64,000 nt of DNA from Fodinicola feengrottensis (GTDB lineage Bacteria > Actinomycetota > Actinomycetes > Mycobacteriales > HKI-0501): positions 62,001 through 126,000 of the forward strand of contig NZ_WOTO01000020.1 in NCBI RefSeq assembly GCF_010993775.1. The letters are read 5' to 3'. Both the position numbers and the translations under genes were made by a program. Positions 18,900 to 28,660 of this stretch are shown here, in pieces (positions within the stretch are counted from its first letter, which is position 1; each line of letters begins with the position of its first letter). The notes under the pieces were generated by a model. That model was not told the DNA's origin. It worked only from the letters and a program-made list of their open reading frames with translations, and did not search any database.

Positions 18900-19624
18900 G
18901 TGCGCGACCTGCCCGAACCCGATCCGGTGCCACCGCTGGTCACCGTGCACATCTGGCGGGTCCCGGCGCGATCGGTGCCGGCGCCGCCGCGGCCCGGATG
19001 GCGACCCATCGAGGGCCGGTACGGCGGACGAACGGGTTGCGGTTCGGGAAACTGCTGGGCACCACTCACGACCGGACCTTCTCGCTGCGTGACGTGGACG
19101 TACGACAGTATGGCCTGCTGGCGACCTGGCGCAGCGAGCGCGACGCGGCTGAATTCGAGGAATCCCAGGTGGTGCGGTCGTGGCGGCGGGTGGCGAGCGA
19201 ACAATGGCGGCTGCGGCTCACACCGCTGTCGTCCCGCGGTCGCTGGTCCGGCCGAGCCCCTTTCGGCGTACCAAAACCAGCGCGTTGGAAGGGCAAGGTG
19301 GTGGCGCTGACCCGGTCCCGGTTGGTGCCGGCGAAGGTCCCGAAGTTCTGGCGGGCGATCCCACCGGTGGCCGCCGACATCGCCGGCCGGGACGGGCTGT
19401 TGGCCGCGCTCGGCGTCAGCGAGATCCCGGTCGGCGTCCAGGGCACGATTTCCGTGTGGCGAAACGCCGATGACCTGACGGCTTTCGCGTATCGTGGTGC
19501 GCCGCACCAGGCCGTGATGGCGCGTAAGGACCGCGAAGGCTGGTATGCGGAAGAAGAATTGTTCGCGAGGTTCGGTGTGCTCGACTCGGTTGGTACGTTC
19601 CGTGGTGCGGATCCGGTGACATGA
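18900..19624 (+). CDS. CrtA-like spheroidene monooxygenase family protein, one frameshift
   Basis: The GTG at 18900 opens VRDLPEPDPVPPLVTVHIWR. Near 18980 the frame slips into RMATHRGPVRRTNGLRFGKL and continues with FSLRDVDVRQYGLLATWRSE and RNADDLTAFAYRGAPHQAVM, the pattern of the CrtA/spheroidene monooxygenase family. Family members oxygenate carotenoid end groups in the membrane. As first gene of an overlapping carotenoid operon it probably makes a keto group on the product; the exact position is not predictable. Confidence 0.75.
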
Positions 19625-19667
19625 AAGCAAGCAGAGTGAACCCCCCGAAGAGATAAGCACGGAGCTG

Positions 19668-20216
19668 GTGCGTTGGGACCGCCGCGAGTTCCTTCGCCGG
19701 CTCGACGACGTGCTGCGCGTCTATGTCACCGCGATGGGCTACTCCCCCGGCCTGATCGGCAGTCGCCGAGGTTTCGTGGCCGGGCACGCCCAACGCGACG
19801 ATTTCCGGGCGGTGGCGACGATCGAGCCGGCCACCGGGCGGTTGGTCGGCATCGGCTACGGCTATCACAGCGGCCCCGGCCAGTGGTGGCACGAGCAGGT
19901 CCGGGCCGGCCTGGACCGGCCGGCCGCGCGCTATTGGCTGTCGGACTGCTTCGAGCTCGTCGAGCTGCACGTCATGCCGTACGCGCAGGGTCACGGCCTC
20001 GGTGAGGCGCAACTGCGGGCGCTGCTGGACGGCGTGAAGGCGACTTCGGTGCTGTTGTCCACGCCGGAGGGCGACACCCGTGCGTGGCGGCTCTATCGCC
20101 GGCTCGGTTTCGTCGATGTGCTGCGGAACTACCTCTTTCCGGGTGACGCGCGGCCGTTCGGGGTGCTCGGGCGGCTACTCCCGTTCGATTCGCCGCCGCC
20201 GAGTGCCTCCGCGTAG
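19668..20216 (+). CDS. GNAT-family N-acetyltransferase
   Basis: 182 residues from a GTG at 19668 preceded by GGAG. The acetyl-CoA binding region reads ELHVMPYAQGHGLGEAQLRA, followed by TPEGDTRAWRLYRRLGFVDV, the usual GNAT motifs A and B. It is intact and overlaps the start of the CruF-like gene by 14 bases, so it belongs to the carotenoid operon. Its acceptor is unknown. Confidence 0.82.
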   Translation: MRWDRREFLRRLDDVLRVYVTAMGYSPGLIGSRRGFVAGHAQRDDFRAVATIEPATGRLVGIGYGYHSGPGQWWHEQVRAGLDRPAARYWLSDCFELVELHVMPYAQGHGLGEAQLRALLDGVKATSVLLSTPEGDTRAWRLYRRLGFVDVLRNYLFPGDARPFGVLGRLLPFDSPPPSASA

Positions 20217-21153
20217 AGCAGCCGTCTGGGCGCTGGCGGGAGCGACCGTGCTCGCGCAGATCTGCTATCCACTGACCAGCGGCACCGTACGAAATTTTCT
20301 TACCGTTGCTACGGTTCTGCTGTTCGCGGCCACGTCGATCACGCACGCGGCGGCGACCCGTGGAGTAAGTTTCGCGGCTGTTCTGGTCGCTGTCACCGCT
20401 GGCGGCGGCTTCGCGGTCGAGGCCATCGGCGTCGCGACCGGCTGGCCTTTCGGGTCGTACGTCTACGCCGGCACACTCGGGCCGCGACTGCTCGGCGTGC
20501 CGCTGGTCATCCCGTTCGCGTGGACGATGATGGCATGGCCGGCCTGGCTGGTCGCCGGCCGCCTGATCCGCTCTTCACGCTGGCTGCGGGCAGGCGTCGC
20601 TGGCTGGGCGCTGGCCAGCTGGGACGTGTTCCTGGACCCGCAAATGGTGGCCGCCGGCCACTGGCGATGGCTGCACCCTTCGCCGGCGCTGCCTGGCATT
20701 GCCTCGGTGCCGCTGACCAACTACGCCGGCTGGCTAGCCGTGGCCCTGGTTCTGATGACCCTGCTGTCCGCACAATCGGAATCCGATTGTCACAAGAACA
20801 CCGTTCGGCACGCTCCGGACCGTGACAATCGGAATCCGATTGTGCAGCGGGAGGCAGGTGCGGTGCGAAACTGTCGTACCGAGGTGACATTGTTGCCCCC
20901 ACCCAAAAGGGCGGGGGGTGGGTACGTGGGTTTGGACGTCACGTATAAAGACCCCACCCAACACACACCTAAGCGCGCGTTCAACCGCCCGGATACGCCG
21001 ATGATGGCGCTCTATATATGGACGTACGCGTCGTCCGTCCTCGCACACGCGGTCTTCCTCGGGCTGCCGGCGTCGGCGCTGGCCGGAGCGGTCGCGATGG
21101 GCCTGGTCGCGGTGCCGCTGGCGGTCCACCTCGTACGAACGCACGGCCGGTGA
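20203..21153 (+). CDS. CruF-like carotenoid biosynthesis membrane protein with in-frame insertion
   Basis: Membrane protein of the DUF422 family (bisanhydrobacterioruberin or 1',2'-hydratase type). The GTG at 20203 overlaps the GNAT gene; helices include GATVLAQICYPLTSG and AWTMMAWPAWLVAG, with the conserved ASWDVFLDPQMVAAGHWRW. After LALVLMTLLS the normal protein passes a short loop into LYIWTYASSVLAHAVFLGLP. Here about 72-75 extra residues lie between (QSESDCHKNTVRH to RPDTPMM). They are encoded by the palindromic repeats at 20771-20986 and keep the frame open. The inserted peptide is polar, so the protein may still fold. The stop overlaps the glycosyltransferase start (GTGA). Confidence 0.82.
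   Translation: MPPRRAAVWALAGATVLAQICYPLTSGTVRNFLTVATVLLFAATSITHAAATRGVSFAAVLVAVTAGGGFAVEAIGVATGWPFGSYVYAGTLGPRLLGVPLVIPFAWTMMAWPAWLVAGRLIRSSRWLRAGVAGWALASWDVFLDPQMVAAGHWRWLHPSPALPGIASVPLTNYAGWLAVALVLMTLLSAQSESDCHKNTVRHAPDRDNRNPIVQREAGAVRNCRTEVTLLPPPKRAGGGYVGLDVTYKDPTQHTPKRAFNRPDTPMMALYIWTYASSVLAHAVFLGLPASALAGAVAMGLVAVPLAVHLVRTHGR
20771..20844. repeat. Pair of 19-bp palindromes in inverted arrangement
   Basis: ACAATCGGAATCCGATTGT occurs at 20772-20790 and 20825-20843. Including the flanks (C...CAC and GTG...G), the two form a 23-base inverted repeat with 28 bases between. Each copy is itself a perfect palindrome around a central A. The block lies inside the cruF-like coding sequence. Confidence 0.9.
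20857..20986 (+). repeat. Dispersed 130-bp hairpin element, copy A
   Basis: Begins GGTGCGGTGCGAAACTGTCG, continues TACCGAGGTGACATT, has a central stem (CCCCCACCC/GGGCGGGGGGTGGG) and ends TAAGCGCGCGTTCAACC. Both ends and the central stem recur in reverse orientation at 38026-38154. This copy is inside the cruF-like gene, immediately after the palindrome pair. Confidence 0.85.
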
Positions 21154-22258
21154 GCGGCGGCGGCTGGCGGTGGGCGGTGGCCGCCGGGACGACGGCCGCC
21201 ATCGCGGCGACCGCGCACGCAATCGTCAACACCGCGCTCCTACGGCGGCCGGCGAAGAACCCGCCGCCGCTGCGGGAGAGAGTTTCGGTGCTCCTGCCGG
21301 TACGCGACGAGGAGCACCGAGTGGAGCCATGCCTGCGGTCGCTGCTGGCCCAGTCCTCGCCGGAAAACATCGAGATCGTCGTCCTCGACGACGGTTCCAC
21401 GGACCGTACGGCCGAGATGGTCCGGGCCGCAACGGCCGGCGATCCACGCGTACGGCTCGTTACCGGTGATCCGCTTTCGACCGGCTGGCTGGGAAAACCG
21501 CACGCCTGCGCGCAGGCGGCGAGGCATGCCAGCGGCGAGATCCTGGTTTTCGTCGACGCCGATGTGGGTGCTGCTGATGCCGCACGCGATCGAGTCCACT
21601 GTGGACTTGATGCGCTCCACCGGCCTCGACCTCATTTCGCCTTATCCGCGACAGATAGCCCAAACCACGGCCGAACGGCTCATCCAGCCCCTGTTGCAGT
21701 GGTCCTGGCTCACGTTTTTGCCGTTACGGCTGGCCGAAACCTCCCCGCGTCCGTCTCTGTCCGCCGCCAACGGCCAACTGCTCGCGGTAAGAAGGAGCGC
21801 GTACGACAAGGCCGGCGGCCACCAGGCGGTCGCGATGGAGATCATCGAGGATGTGGCCCTGCTGCGGGCGGTCAAGCGGGCCGGCGGCCGCGGAGTGGTG
21901 GTGGACGGTACCAGCCTGGCCAGCTGCCGAATGTACACCGGCACCACCGAAATCGTTGACGGCTATGAAAAATCACTGCGGGCGGCCTTCGGATCGCCGG
22001 CCGGCGCGGTGGCGGTCACCGCCGCCCTCGCCGGCATGTACGTGCTGCCCGCGGTCGCCGCGCTGGGCCGGCAACCCCGTTGGCCTGATCGGCTATCTCG
22101 CCGGCGTCGCCGGTCGGGTGGTCACCGCCCGCGCCACCGGCGGCCGAGTCTGGCCGGATACCCTCGCCCATCCGGCCTCGATCGCCGCACTGGTCGCGCT
22201 GACCGCGAATTCTTGGCGTAAGCGTGGAAAAACACAATGGAAAGGCCGGCTGGTGTGA
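21150..22258 (+). CDS. Family 2 glycosyltransferase (CruG-like), two frameshifts
   Basis: The GTG at 21150 overlaps the preceding stop. An N-terminal membrane helix precedes the GT-A domain: VSVLLPVRDEEHRVEPCLRS, the DDGSTDRTAEM motif, the metal-binding VFVDADV, and a later NGQLLAVRRSAYDKAGGH. Two C-terminal helices follow. The frame slips near 21562 (VFVDADV|VLLMPHAIEST) and near 22070 (PAVAAL|GNPVGLIGYLAGVA). Homologues of CruG add sugar to the carotenoid hydroxyl made by CruF, which matches the gene order. The stop overlaps the next start. Confidence 0.85.
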
Positions 22259-23752
22259 CGACCGGCGTGGTGGTCGTCGGCGCCGGGGTCGGCGGCCTCG
22301 CGGTGGCCGCCCGGCTGGCCGCCGGCGGGCATCACGTCACGGTCTGCGAGCGGGCCGCGGAGGTAGGTGGCAAGCTCGGGCTGATCCAAGTGTCCACATC
22401 GGACGGTGAATATCGGTTCGACACCGGGCCGAGCCTGCTCACTTTCCCGCAGGTGCTGGCAGATCTGTTCGACGAGACCGGCGAGCCAGTGACCTCCGCG
22501 CTGGGACTGCGCCGGCTGGACCCGATCGCCGACTACCGGTTCGCCGACGGGACGCGGCTCGCCATGCGTGCCGTGCCGACCAGTACGCGAGAGACGCGGC
22601 CTTCGACGACACTTTCGGCGCCGGCTCGGCCCGACAGTGGAATGCCTTTCTCAGCCGTGCCGAGAACATCTGGGCGGCCAGCCGTGGACCTTTCCTGGAG
22701 TCCACTGTCGACGGTCCACTGGATCTCCTACGACAGACCAAGAATATCCGGGATGTGACCACCATCGCACCCTGGCGGTCACTGCGCTCGCTCGCCGCGC
22801 ACTACCTGGATGACCCACGAATGCGGATGCTGGTCGACCGGTACGCGACCTACACCGGTTCGGATCCGCGCCGCGCTCCAGCCGCGCTGGCCGCCATCCC
22901 GTATATGGAAACAACCTACGGCGGTTGGTACGTCGAGGGTGGCTTGCGGAAAATCGCCGACGCGCTGGTCGACCGTTGTACGGCTCTGGGCGTCGAAATC
23001 CGAACGCAAGCGGACGTTCAGAAAATCACTGTCACTCCAGACGGAGTCACCGGCGTCCGGCTGACCGACGGTGAGGTGAGGTCATCTCGGCTCGTACGGT
23101 CGTCGCGAACACCGACGCCGAGGTGCTCTATCGTGACCTGCTGCCGCTTCCGAGAGAGCTCCGGAAACTGCGAAGAGCGTCCCGGTCACTCTCCGGTTTC
23201 GTCCTGTTGCTGGGTTTGTCCGGCCGTACGCTCGGCCTCGGCCACCACACCGTGCTGTTTCCGGAAAACTACGACGCCGAGTTCGACGCGGTCTTCGGTC
23301 CCGCCGCGCGGCCAGTACCGGATCCGACGCTGTACATCAGCAATCCAGCCGACGACACCGTACGGCCGCCCGGCCAGGAGGCCTGGTTCGTGCTGGTGAA
23401 CGCGCCAAGGCAGGGGCAGGTGAACTGGCGCGAACCAGGACTGGCGGACAGATATGCCGAGCGGTTGCTGGCAAAACTGGCCGACCGAGGTCTGGACGTA
23501 CGCGATCGCCTACGGTTCGCGAAAACCATCACGCCGGCAGACCTGCAAGACCGTACCGGCGCGGTCGGTGGCGCCATCTACGGCACTTCGAGCAACGGGG
23601 CACGGGCCGCTTTTCTCCGGCCGGCCAACAAATCCGTGGTGCCCGGTCTTTTCCTGGTCGGTGGCTCCTCGCATCCGGGCGGCGGGTTGCCGCTGGTCCT
23701 GCTGTCCGCTCAGCTCACCGCCGGGCTTGTCGGGTCCGAAAAACATCGGTGA
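22255..23752 (+). CDS. Phytoene desaturase/CrtI-family FAD oxidoreductase, two frameshifts
   Basis: The GTG at 22255 follows AAAGG and opens VTTGVVVVGAGVGGLAVAAR, the FAD fold; an ATG at 22237 is the alternative. Family signatures: AAEVGGKLG, FDTGPSLLTFPQV, FATYTGSDPRRAPAA-type block (RYATYTGSDPRRAPA) and a C-terminal GLFLVGGSSHPGGGLPLV. The frame slips near 22575 (AMRA|DQYARDAAFDDTFG) and near 23085 (VISARTVVANTDAEV). About 495 residues. In this operon it may be the 3',4'-desaturase or the main lycopene-forming enzyme; the sequence alone does not decide. Confidence 0.87.
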
Positions 23753-23888
23753 CATCCCTGACAGGGAATGCGGACAGCTCTCACTCCCCCGAATGATCGA
23801 CGTAAGCCCGACAGATCATGTGGAGCAGTTCAGGCGGTCACTACGCTCAAAAGCACCACAAATCCGAGCAGGAGAGCACCACATCACG

Positions 23889-25282
23889 ATGAAACTGACG
23901 AAAACTGTGACCTTGGCAGCCGCTCTGGCGGCGGCCGTCGCGATGACTCCGGCGATCGCCTCGGCCGCGAGCCCCGCCATTGACTGGAAGTCGTGCGGTA
24001 CCGACTCTGTCCAATGTGGACAGATAGCGGTGCCGGTCGACTGGGCGCACCCAGACAAGGTGACCACCATTGAAGTGGCCCGGCTGCCGGCCGCCAAGCC
24101 CAGCGAGCGGATCGGCACACTGTTCTTCAATCCTGGCGGGCCCGGCGAGGGCGAAGTTGGCTATCTGACCAGTGCGCAAGCACGGGAATACTACTTCCCG
24201 CGGACACTACGCGACCGGTTCGACATCGTCGCGGTCGAGCCGCGCGGCACCGGGCAGAACCCAGCGCTCAACTGCCCGATGCCAGTCGACCACACCGTTT
24301 CCAAGTTTTCCCAGCAACCAGGCTGAATCCAGGGCACTAGTGGCCAGCAACGCGAAGCTTGGCGCGCAGTGCGTGAAAGCCGCCGGCCCGATCTCGTCCT
24401 TTTTGGACACCGCGAGTGTGGCGCGGGACATGGACCTGGCCAGGTCTGAGCTTGGGGAACAGAAAGTCAGCTTCCTCGGCGTCTCGTACGGCACGATGCT
24501 CGCTCAGAGCTACGCCGAGCTGTTCCCGGATCGCGTACGTGCGACGGTGTGGTCGACCGATCGCAGCCGTGGCAGCGGCTGGTGGAGACGGACGCGCTGG
24601 CGGTCCAGGACGGCGTCGGACGGTTGGCTCAGTGGTGCGACGCGACGGCGAGCCGCGCTTTGCACGGCAAGGATTTCCGGCAGTCCGTGAGCCAGTTGCT
24701 GGCCGAAGCGGACGCCGGCCGGATCAAAGATCAGGGCCGGCCCGTACGCGCCGAAGAAATCGCGAATGCGATCGACACGGGGCTCAACGACTCGTCGTTC
24801 TTCGGACCGGTCGCCACCGGGATCCAGCGGGCCCTGCAAACCGGTGCGATGGGTGACCTGACGCAACTGACCTCCGCGAAGAACGGGGACTATCCGCTCT
24901 ATCGCGCGATCATCTGCCAGGACATTCCGGTGCCAGCAGTTGCCGCCAGCCAGTTTCCGGCCGAAGCGGCGAAAGTACGCGCACTGGCGCCGACTCTGCG
25001 CGGCTACTCGGAGTTCTGGGACATCGCGAGCGGCTGCGCCGGCTGGCCGACCCCGGCTCGCTGGACGCCGCCCATCAGTGGCGGGTGCCAGCTTCTTTCC
25101 CGCCGGTGCTGCTAACTTCCGGAGCGTACGATGTCGCTACCCCGAGGCCATGGGCCGAAAACGTCCATCGGGCGCTGCCCGGAAGCACCCTGGTGCGATG
25201 GGACGGCGACGGACACGCGGCCTGGCCAGCGCATAGCCCCAGCACGGTTGCCGCGGAGATCTCGTACCTCACCCGGTCCTAA
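23889..25282 (+). CDS. Secreted alpha/beta hydrolase, at least three frameshifts
   Basis: A signal peptide (MKLTKTVTLAAALAAAVAMT, cleavage near ASAA) leads a tripeptidyl-aminopeptidase-like hydrolase (SlpD/SlpE type). Family start SCGTDSVQCGQIAVPVDWAHP, oxyanion region FFNPGGPGEGEV, nucleophile elbow FLGVSYGTMLAQSYAE, acid LLTSGAYDVATPRPWAE and His DGDGHAAWPAHSPST. The reading frame breaks near 24320, 24545 and 25075, yet every catalytic element is present in one frame or another. This argues for indel errors rather than decay. It is exported and probably removes short peptides from protein N-termini. Confidence 0.87.
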
Positions 25283-25288
25283 CAACAA

Positions 25289-25310
25289 AAAACAGCGGCG
25301 CCGCTGTTTG
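25289..25310. terminator. Bidirectional terminator between convergent genes
   Basis: A perfect 10-base palindrome (AAACAGCGGC/GCCGCTGTTT) with A-rich sequence on one side and T-rich on the other lies between the hydrolase stop and the convergent MFS stop. Confidence 0.85.
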
Positions 25311-25319
25311 TTCGTACGA

Positions 25320-26752
25320 TCAGGCGGTGGCTTGCCGGCCGTCGCCGACAGATTCCATCGCGCGGCCACCTTCCTGCTCGACGTAGCCATACACCTCAGG
25401 GAGGATGTAACGGGCAGCGAGGAATCCAGCCAGCGAAATCAACGACACGATCAGGGTGGCCAGCGCGTTGCCGAGCGAACTCAGCATGATCGGGAACAGG
25501 AACAGGGTGATGAAAGCGGCCAGTTTCACGAACATGTAGCCAAACCCGGAGGCGGTTCCCTTGTAACGGGTGGGGGCGATCATCGACGTGACCGTCATGC
25601 CGTTGGACGCATCCCAGTAGTGGCCCCAAACCATCACGATGGCGGCGATCAGCAGCAGCCACGGCCAGTTGACCCACAGCGCGAAAGCGGCCACCAGCAG
25701 CGAAACAAAGGCCAGACCGAAGCCCCACTGGGCGATGCCGCGGTGGCCGATACGTGGGGGGTGATCAGCGGGCCGACGAGGCCGCTGACGATCGCGAGAC
25801 TGTAGATCAGGGCGTTGATCAGGCTGTATCCAACGAAATGTGTGGTCGCGCTGGCGACCCCCACCACTCCGAGGATGCTGGGCAGGTAGAACCCGAACGC
25901 ACCCCACTCGCCACCCTGGGCGGCGTTGGAAATCCAGCCGAAAATGCTGGCCCGGCGCCGGATGGGGTCCGCCCACATGTCCTTGAGGAAAGCGGTGGTG
26001 CTCGGTCGCTTGATGTGGAAATCCTCGTCCGGCAGCATTTCCAGCGAGTCACTGAACATCTTCTGCGACACCTGTTTGGCCTGCCGGAATTTGCCCCGTT
26101 GGATCAGCGAAAGCGCAGTGTCACTGATGGTGAGCCGGCCGAGCAACAGGGTCAGAGCGGGCAGCGCGCCCAGCGCCAGGCCGACCCGCCACAGCAGTTC
26201 GTGGTCGATGCCAGTCAGGTAAAGGCCCAACACCACCAGAATCGCGAGCACCTCGCCAATCGCGAACATCGCCTGCCAGCGGTTGCCCATCACCTCACGC
26301 TTGCCGCGCGGCATCGCCTCCATGATGTACGCGTAGCCGGAGGAAATGTCGCTGCCCAGCGGGAATCCCAGCAGGAAGCGAATAATGATCAGCTCCCACA
26401 GGTTTCCGGAGAAGCCCTGCGCCAACGCCAGCACGATGAACATGATCATCGTGACGATGAAGACCTTCTTACGGCCGAATTTGTCCGCGACCCAGCCGCC
26501 GATAAAGCAGCCCAACAGCGCACCGAGTTGGACTGCGCCGGAGGCGAGGCCCAACAACACCGGATCGCTGCCGAAGTCCTTCTTGATGAAGATCAGCAGG
26601 AACGCGATCGCGTACAGGTCCCACGCCTCGATGAGGATCGTGGAGATCATCAGCCAACCGGCCCGCCGGCCGCTGGCGGTGCCCTGCTGGTTCATGATGC
26701 GATGAGCCGCCTGGTCGGAGAGTGCTCGCAGTTCGGCTTCGGTGGTGACCAT
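25320..26752 (-). CDS. MFS transporter, sugar-porter/AAHS-like, one frameshift
   Basis: The ATG at 26752 is preceded by GGAAGG; the open frame extends further to 26845. Twelve helices are predicted, with the loop GGWVADKFGRKKVFIVTMIM between TM2 and TM3, a family-type RFLLGFPLGSDISSGYAYIM, a long central loop (RGKFRQAKQVSQKMFSDSLE), and TM11-12 at FGYMFVKLAAFITLFLFPIM. The frame slips near 25745 (PLITPH|RIGHRGIAQWG). About 477 residues. Proton-coupled import of a sugar or organic acid is the likely role; the substrate is unknown. Confidence 0.87.
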
Positions 26753-26889
26753 CTGGGCCTTCCGGGCGGGACGGTATTCCGTCTGATGAAATGTCCTACG
26801 ACCGGGCTGAACGGCCGTTGGCCAACGTAGTGATGGCTCTGACATCCGTCAATATCGCTGGATGGCCGCCCCCACGGCTGAGAACAGCA

Positions 26890-27597
26890 TTACCTTTCGG
26901 ACAGATCGGAACGGGCGGCGCGCAGAATCTGGCCGAGTCCGGCCAACGACAGCAGCAACCAGAACGCCGTTCCGGTCCCGGCGATCACACCCGGCAATCC
27001 GTTGTGGACAGCCAGTTGTGCCGCGCCGGCGAAGAAGATCGCGAAAGCGATCACGATAATCCGGATCGGCCGCTCGAAAAAACGGTGACAACGCCCAAAC
27101 CGGCCATGCCAACCGCGGCGGCCCTCGCTCGTACGTATTCCAGCAGATACCCGACGACTCCGGCGGCCACCGCCAGCGCCAGCGGGGCGCCCATCGCCAC
27201 CAGGGCCAGCAGGAACAACAGTTTCCCCCAGCCGATCGCTCAGACTGTCCAGCACGGCGCCGAACCGACTGGCCGTCCCGGACATGACGGCCACCGCGCC
27301 ATCGACGCTGTCGGCGAGCCCGCAGCAGATCAGCACCGGCACGGCGGCCATCGCCCACCCCCCTCCAGCCCACCCGAGCAACGGCACGGCCGCGCTCAGA
27401 GCCAGCCCGAGACCGGTCACCACGTGCGGGTGCAGGCCTCGACGAGCGGGCCGGACGGCCAGTGCGTACGTGACGCGGAACCACCCGACCGGGAACACGC
27501 CGGTCGGCCGCCAGCCGCCGTGCAGCGCCGACCAACGGTCGAGATAGCCGTCGTGGTCTGGCAGCGGATCAGCCGCGCGGTCGCGCCCGTACGACAC
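26890..27597 (-). CDS. CDP-alcohol phosphatidyltransferase, frameshifted
   Basis: Integral membrane enzyme that transfers a phosphatidyl group to an alcohol head group. Starts at a GTG (27597, VSYGRDRAADPLPDH). The signature DGAVAVMSGTASRFGAVLD followed by SLSD matches the DG-A-R-G-D-D motif with the first Arg position altered. Near 27225 the frame slips: GE continues as KLLFLLALVAMGAPLALAVA in the neighbouring frame. A second slip near 27080 leads back into FERPIRIIVIAFAIFFAGAA. It is coupled to a tiny upstream ORF and metF on the same strand. The acceptor alcohol is not predictable. Confidence 0.78.
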   Translation of the reverse strand: MSYGRDRAADPLPDHDGYLDRWSALHGGWRPTGVFPVGWFRVTYALAVRPARRGLHPHVVTGLGLALSAAVPLLGWAGGGWAMAAVPVLICCGLADSVDGAVAVMSGTASRFGAVLDSLSDRLGETVVPAGPGGDGRPAGAGGGRRSRRVSAGIRTSEGRRGWHGRFGRCHRFFERPIRIIVIAFAIFFAGAAQLAVHNGLPGVIAGTGTAFWLLLSLAGLGQILRAARSDLSER

Positions 27598-27649
27598 CGA
27601 AAACGAGCAACGCGACCGTCACCGCAGCCAACCCGCCGGCCAGGAACAT
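27569..27649 (-). CDS. Possible 26-residue membrane peptide between metF and phosphatidyltransferase gene
   Basis: The ATG at 27649 overlaps the metF stop (TGATG) and the frame reads [20 protein letters not shown] then RARPRG and stop. It is one hydrophobic helix with a positive C-terminus. Its stop lies 28 bases inside the next gene. The coupling on both sides supports translation; alternatively it is the displaced N-terminus of the phosphatidyltransferase. Confidence 0.35.
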   Translation of the reverse strand: MFLAGGLAAVTVALLVFGVVRARPRG

Positions 27650-28554
27650 CAGGCCGGCTGGTCGACCCGCAGGCTCTGCCAGATCTCGCGGGTCGCGGTG
27701 GACCTGTTCATGGTGATGAAGTGGATGCCCGGGGCACCCTCGGCGAGCAGCCGCTCGCACAACGTGGTGGCCACCTCGACGCCGACCTGCCGGACGGCCT
27801 CCGGATCGTCGGCCACCGCCAGCAGCCGGTTCCCGAGGTCGGCGGGGAAGGCGGCGCCGGACAGCTGCGCCATCCGCTGGATCTGCTTCACATTCGTCAC
27901 CGGCATGATCCCGGGGATGATCGGCGCGTCGCTGCCACCGGCCACCACCGCGTCCCGCATCCGCGTCCAGTCCTGCCAGTTGAAGAAGAACTGGGTGATC
28001 GCGTAGTCGGCGCCGGCCCGCAGTTTCGCCAGCAGGTATCGCACGTCTGTGTCATAGTCCGGCGATCGCGGGTGTTTCTCCGGGAAAGCGGCCACCCCGA
28101 CGCAGAAATTGCCCACCTCGCACAGCATGCTGACCAGCTCGCTCGCATATCGCAGGCCCTGTGGGTGCGCGATCCACTCGCCCTGGGGATCGCCCGGCGG
28201 GTCACCGCGAAGGGCCAGGACGTTCCGTACGCCGGCCGCCGCGTAGTGGCCGATGATGTTGCGCAGCTCGGCGACGGTGTGGTTCACGCAGGTCAGGTGC
28301 CCCAGCGGCAGCAGGGTCGTCTCAGCGGCGATCCGCTCGGTGACCGCGACCGTCTTGTCCCTGGTGCCGCCGCCAGAGCCGTACGTGATGGAGACGAACG
28401 ACGGGTGCAGCGACTCCAGTTCGCGGATCGCCTGCCACAGGTGCCGCTCCCCGTCCGGGGTCTTGGGCGGGAAGAACTCGAACGAGAACGTCGGAGTCTT
28501 GCCGGCCACCAGCTCGCCGATCGATGGACTGCTGCTGTTGCCACCCTGCGCCAT
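27649..28554 (-). CDS. metF: 5,10-methylenetetrahydrofolate reductase
   Basis: Reduces methylene-THF to methyl-THF with FAD and NAD(P)H, feeding methionine synthesis. 301 residues, intact. Catalytic Glu in [14 protein letters not shown], substrate loop [19 protein letters not shown] contacts [10 protein letters not shown] and [10 protein letters not shown]. Divergent from the polyprenyl synthase gene with 106 bases between starts; the metF/prenyl-synthase neighbourhood is conserved in actinomycetes. No S-box-like leader is evident in the short upstream gap. Confidence 0.96.
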   Translation of the reverse strand: MAQGGNSSSPSIGELVAGKTPTFSFEFFPPKTPDGERHLWQAIRELESLHPSFVSITYGSGGGTRDKTVAVTERIAAETTLLPLGHLTCVNHTVAELRNIIGHYAAAGVRNVLALRGDPPGDPQGEWIAHPQGLRYASELVSMLCEVGNFCVGVAAFPEKHPRSPDYDTDVRYLLAKLRAGADYAITQFFFNWQDWTRMRDAVVAGGSDAPIIPGIMPVTNVKQIQRMAQLSGAAFPADLGNRLLAVADDPEAVRQVGVEVATTLCERLLAEGAPGIHFITMNRSTATREIWQSLRVDQPA

Positions 28555-28660
28555 GCGCCAACCTTACCAAGGATGTGTCAATGGTGGGTCGACGCGGCGG
28601 GCCGGAAACTGACGGTTTAGCGTCTGGTCGAGAATCTCGCGGGGATTACAGGAGGCATTT

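Noticed and set aside
18900..25282. Genuine pseudogenes in the carotenoid operon and hydrolase
   Set aside because: The frame slips leave every conserved motif intact and are as frequent in essential genes, so decay is not the simplest explanation.
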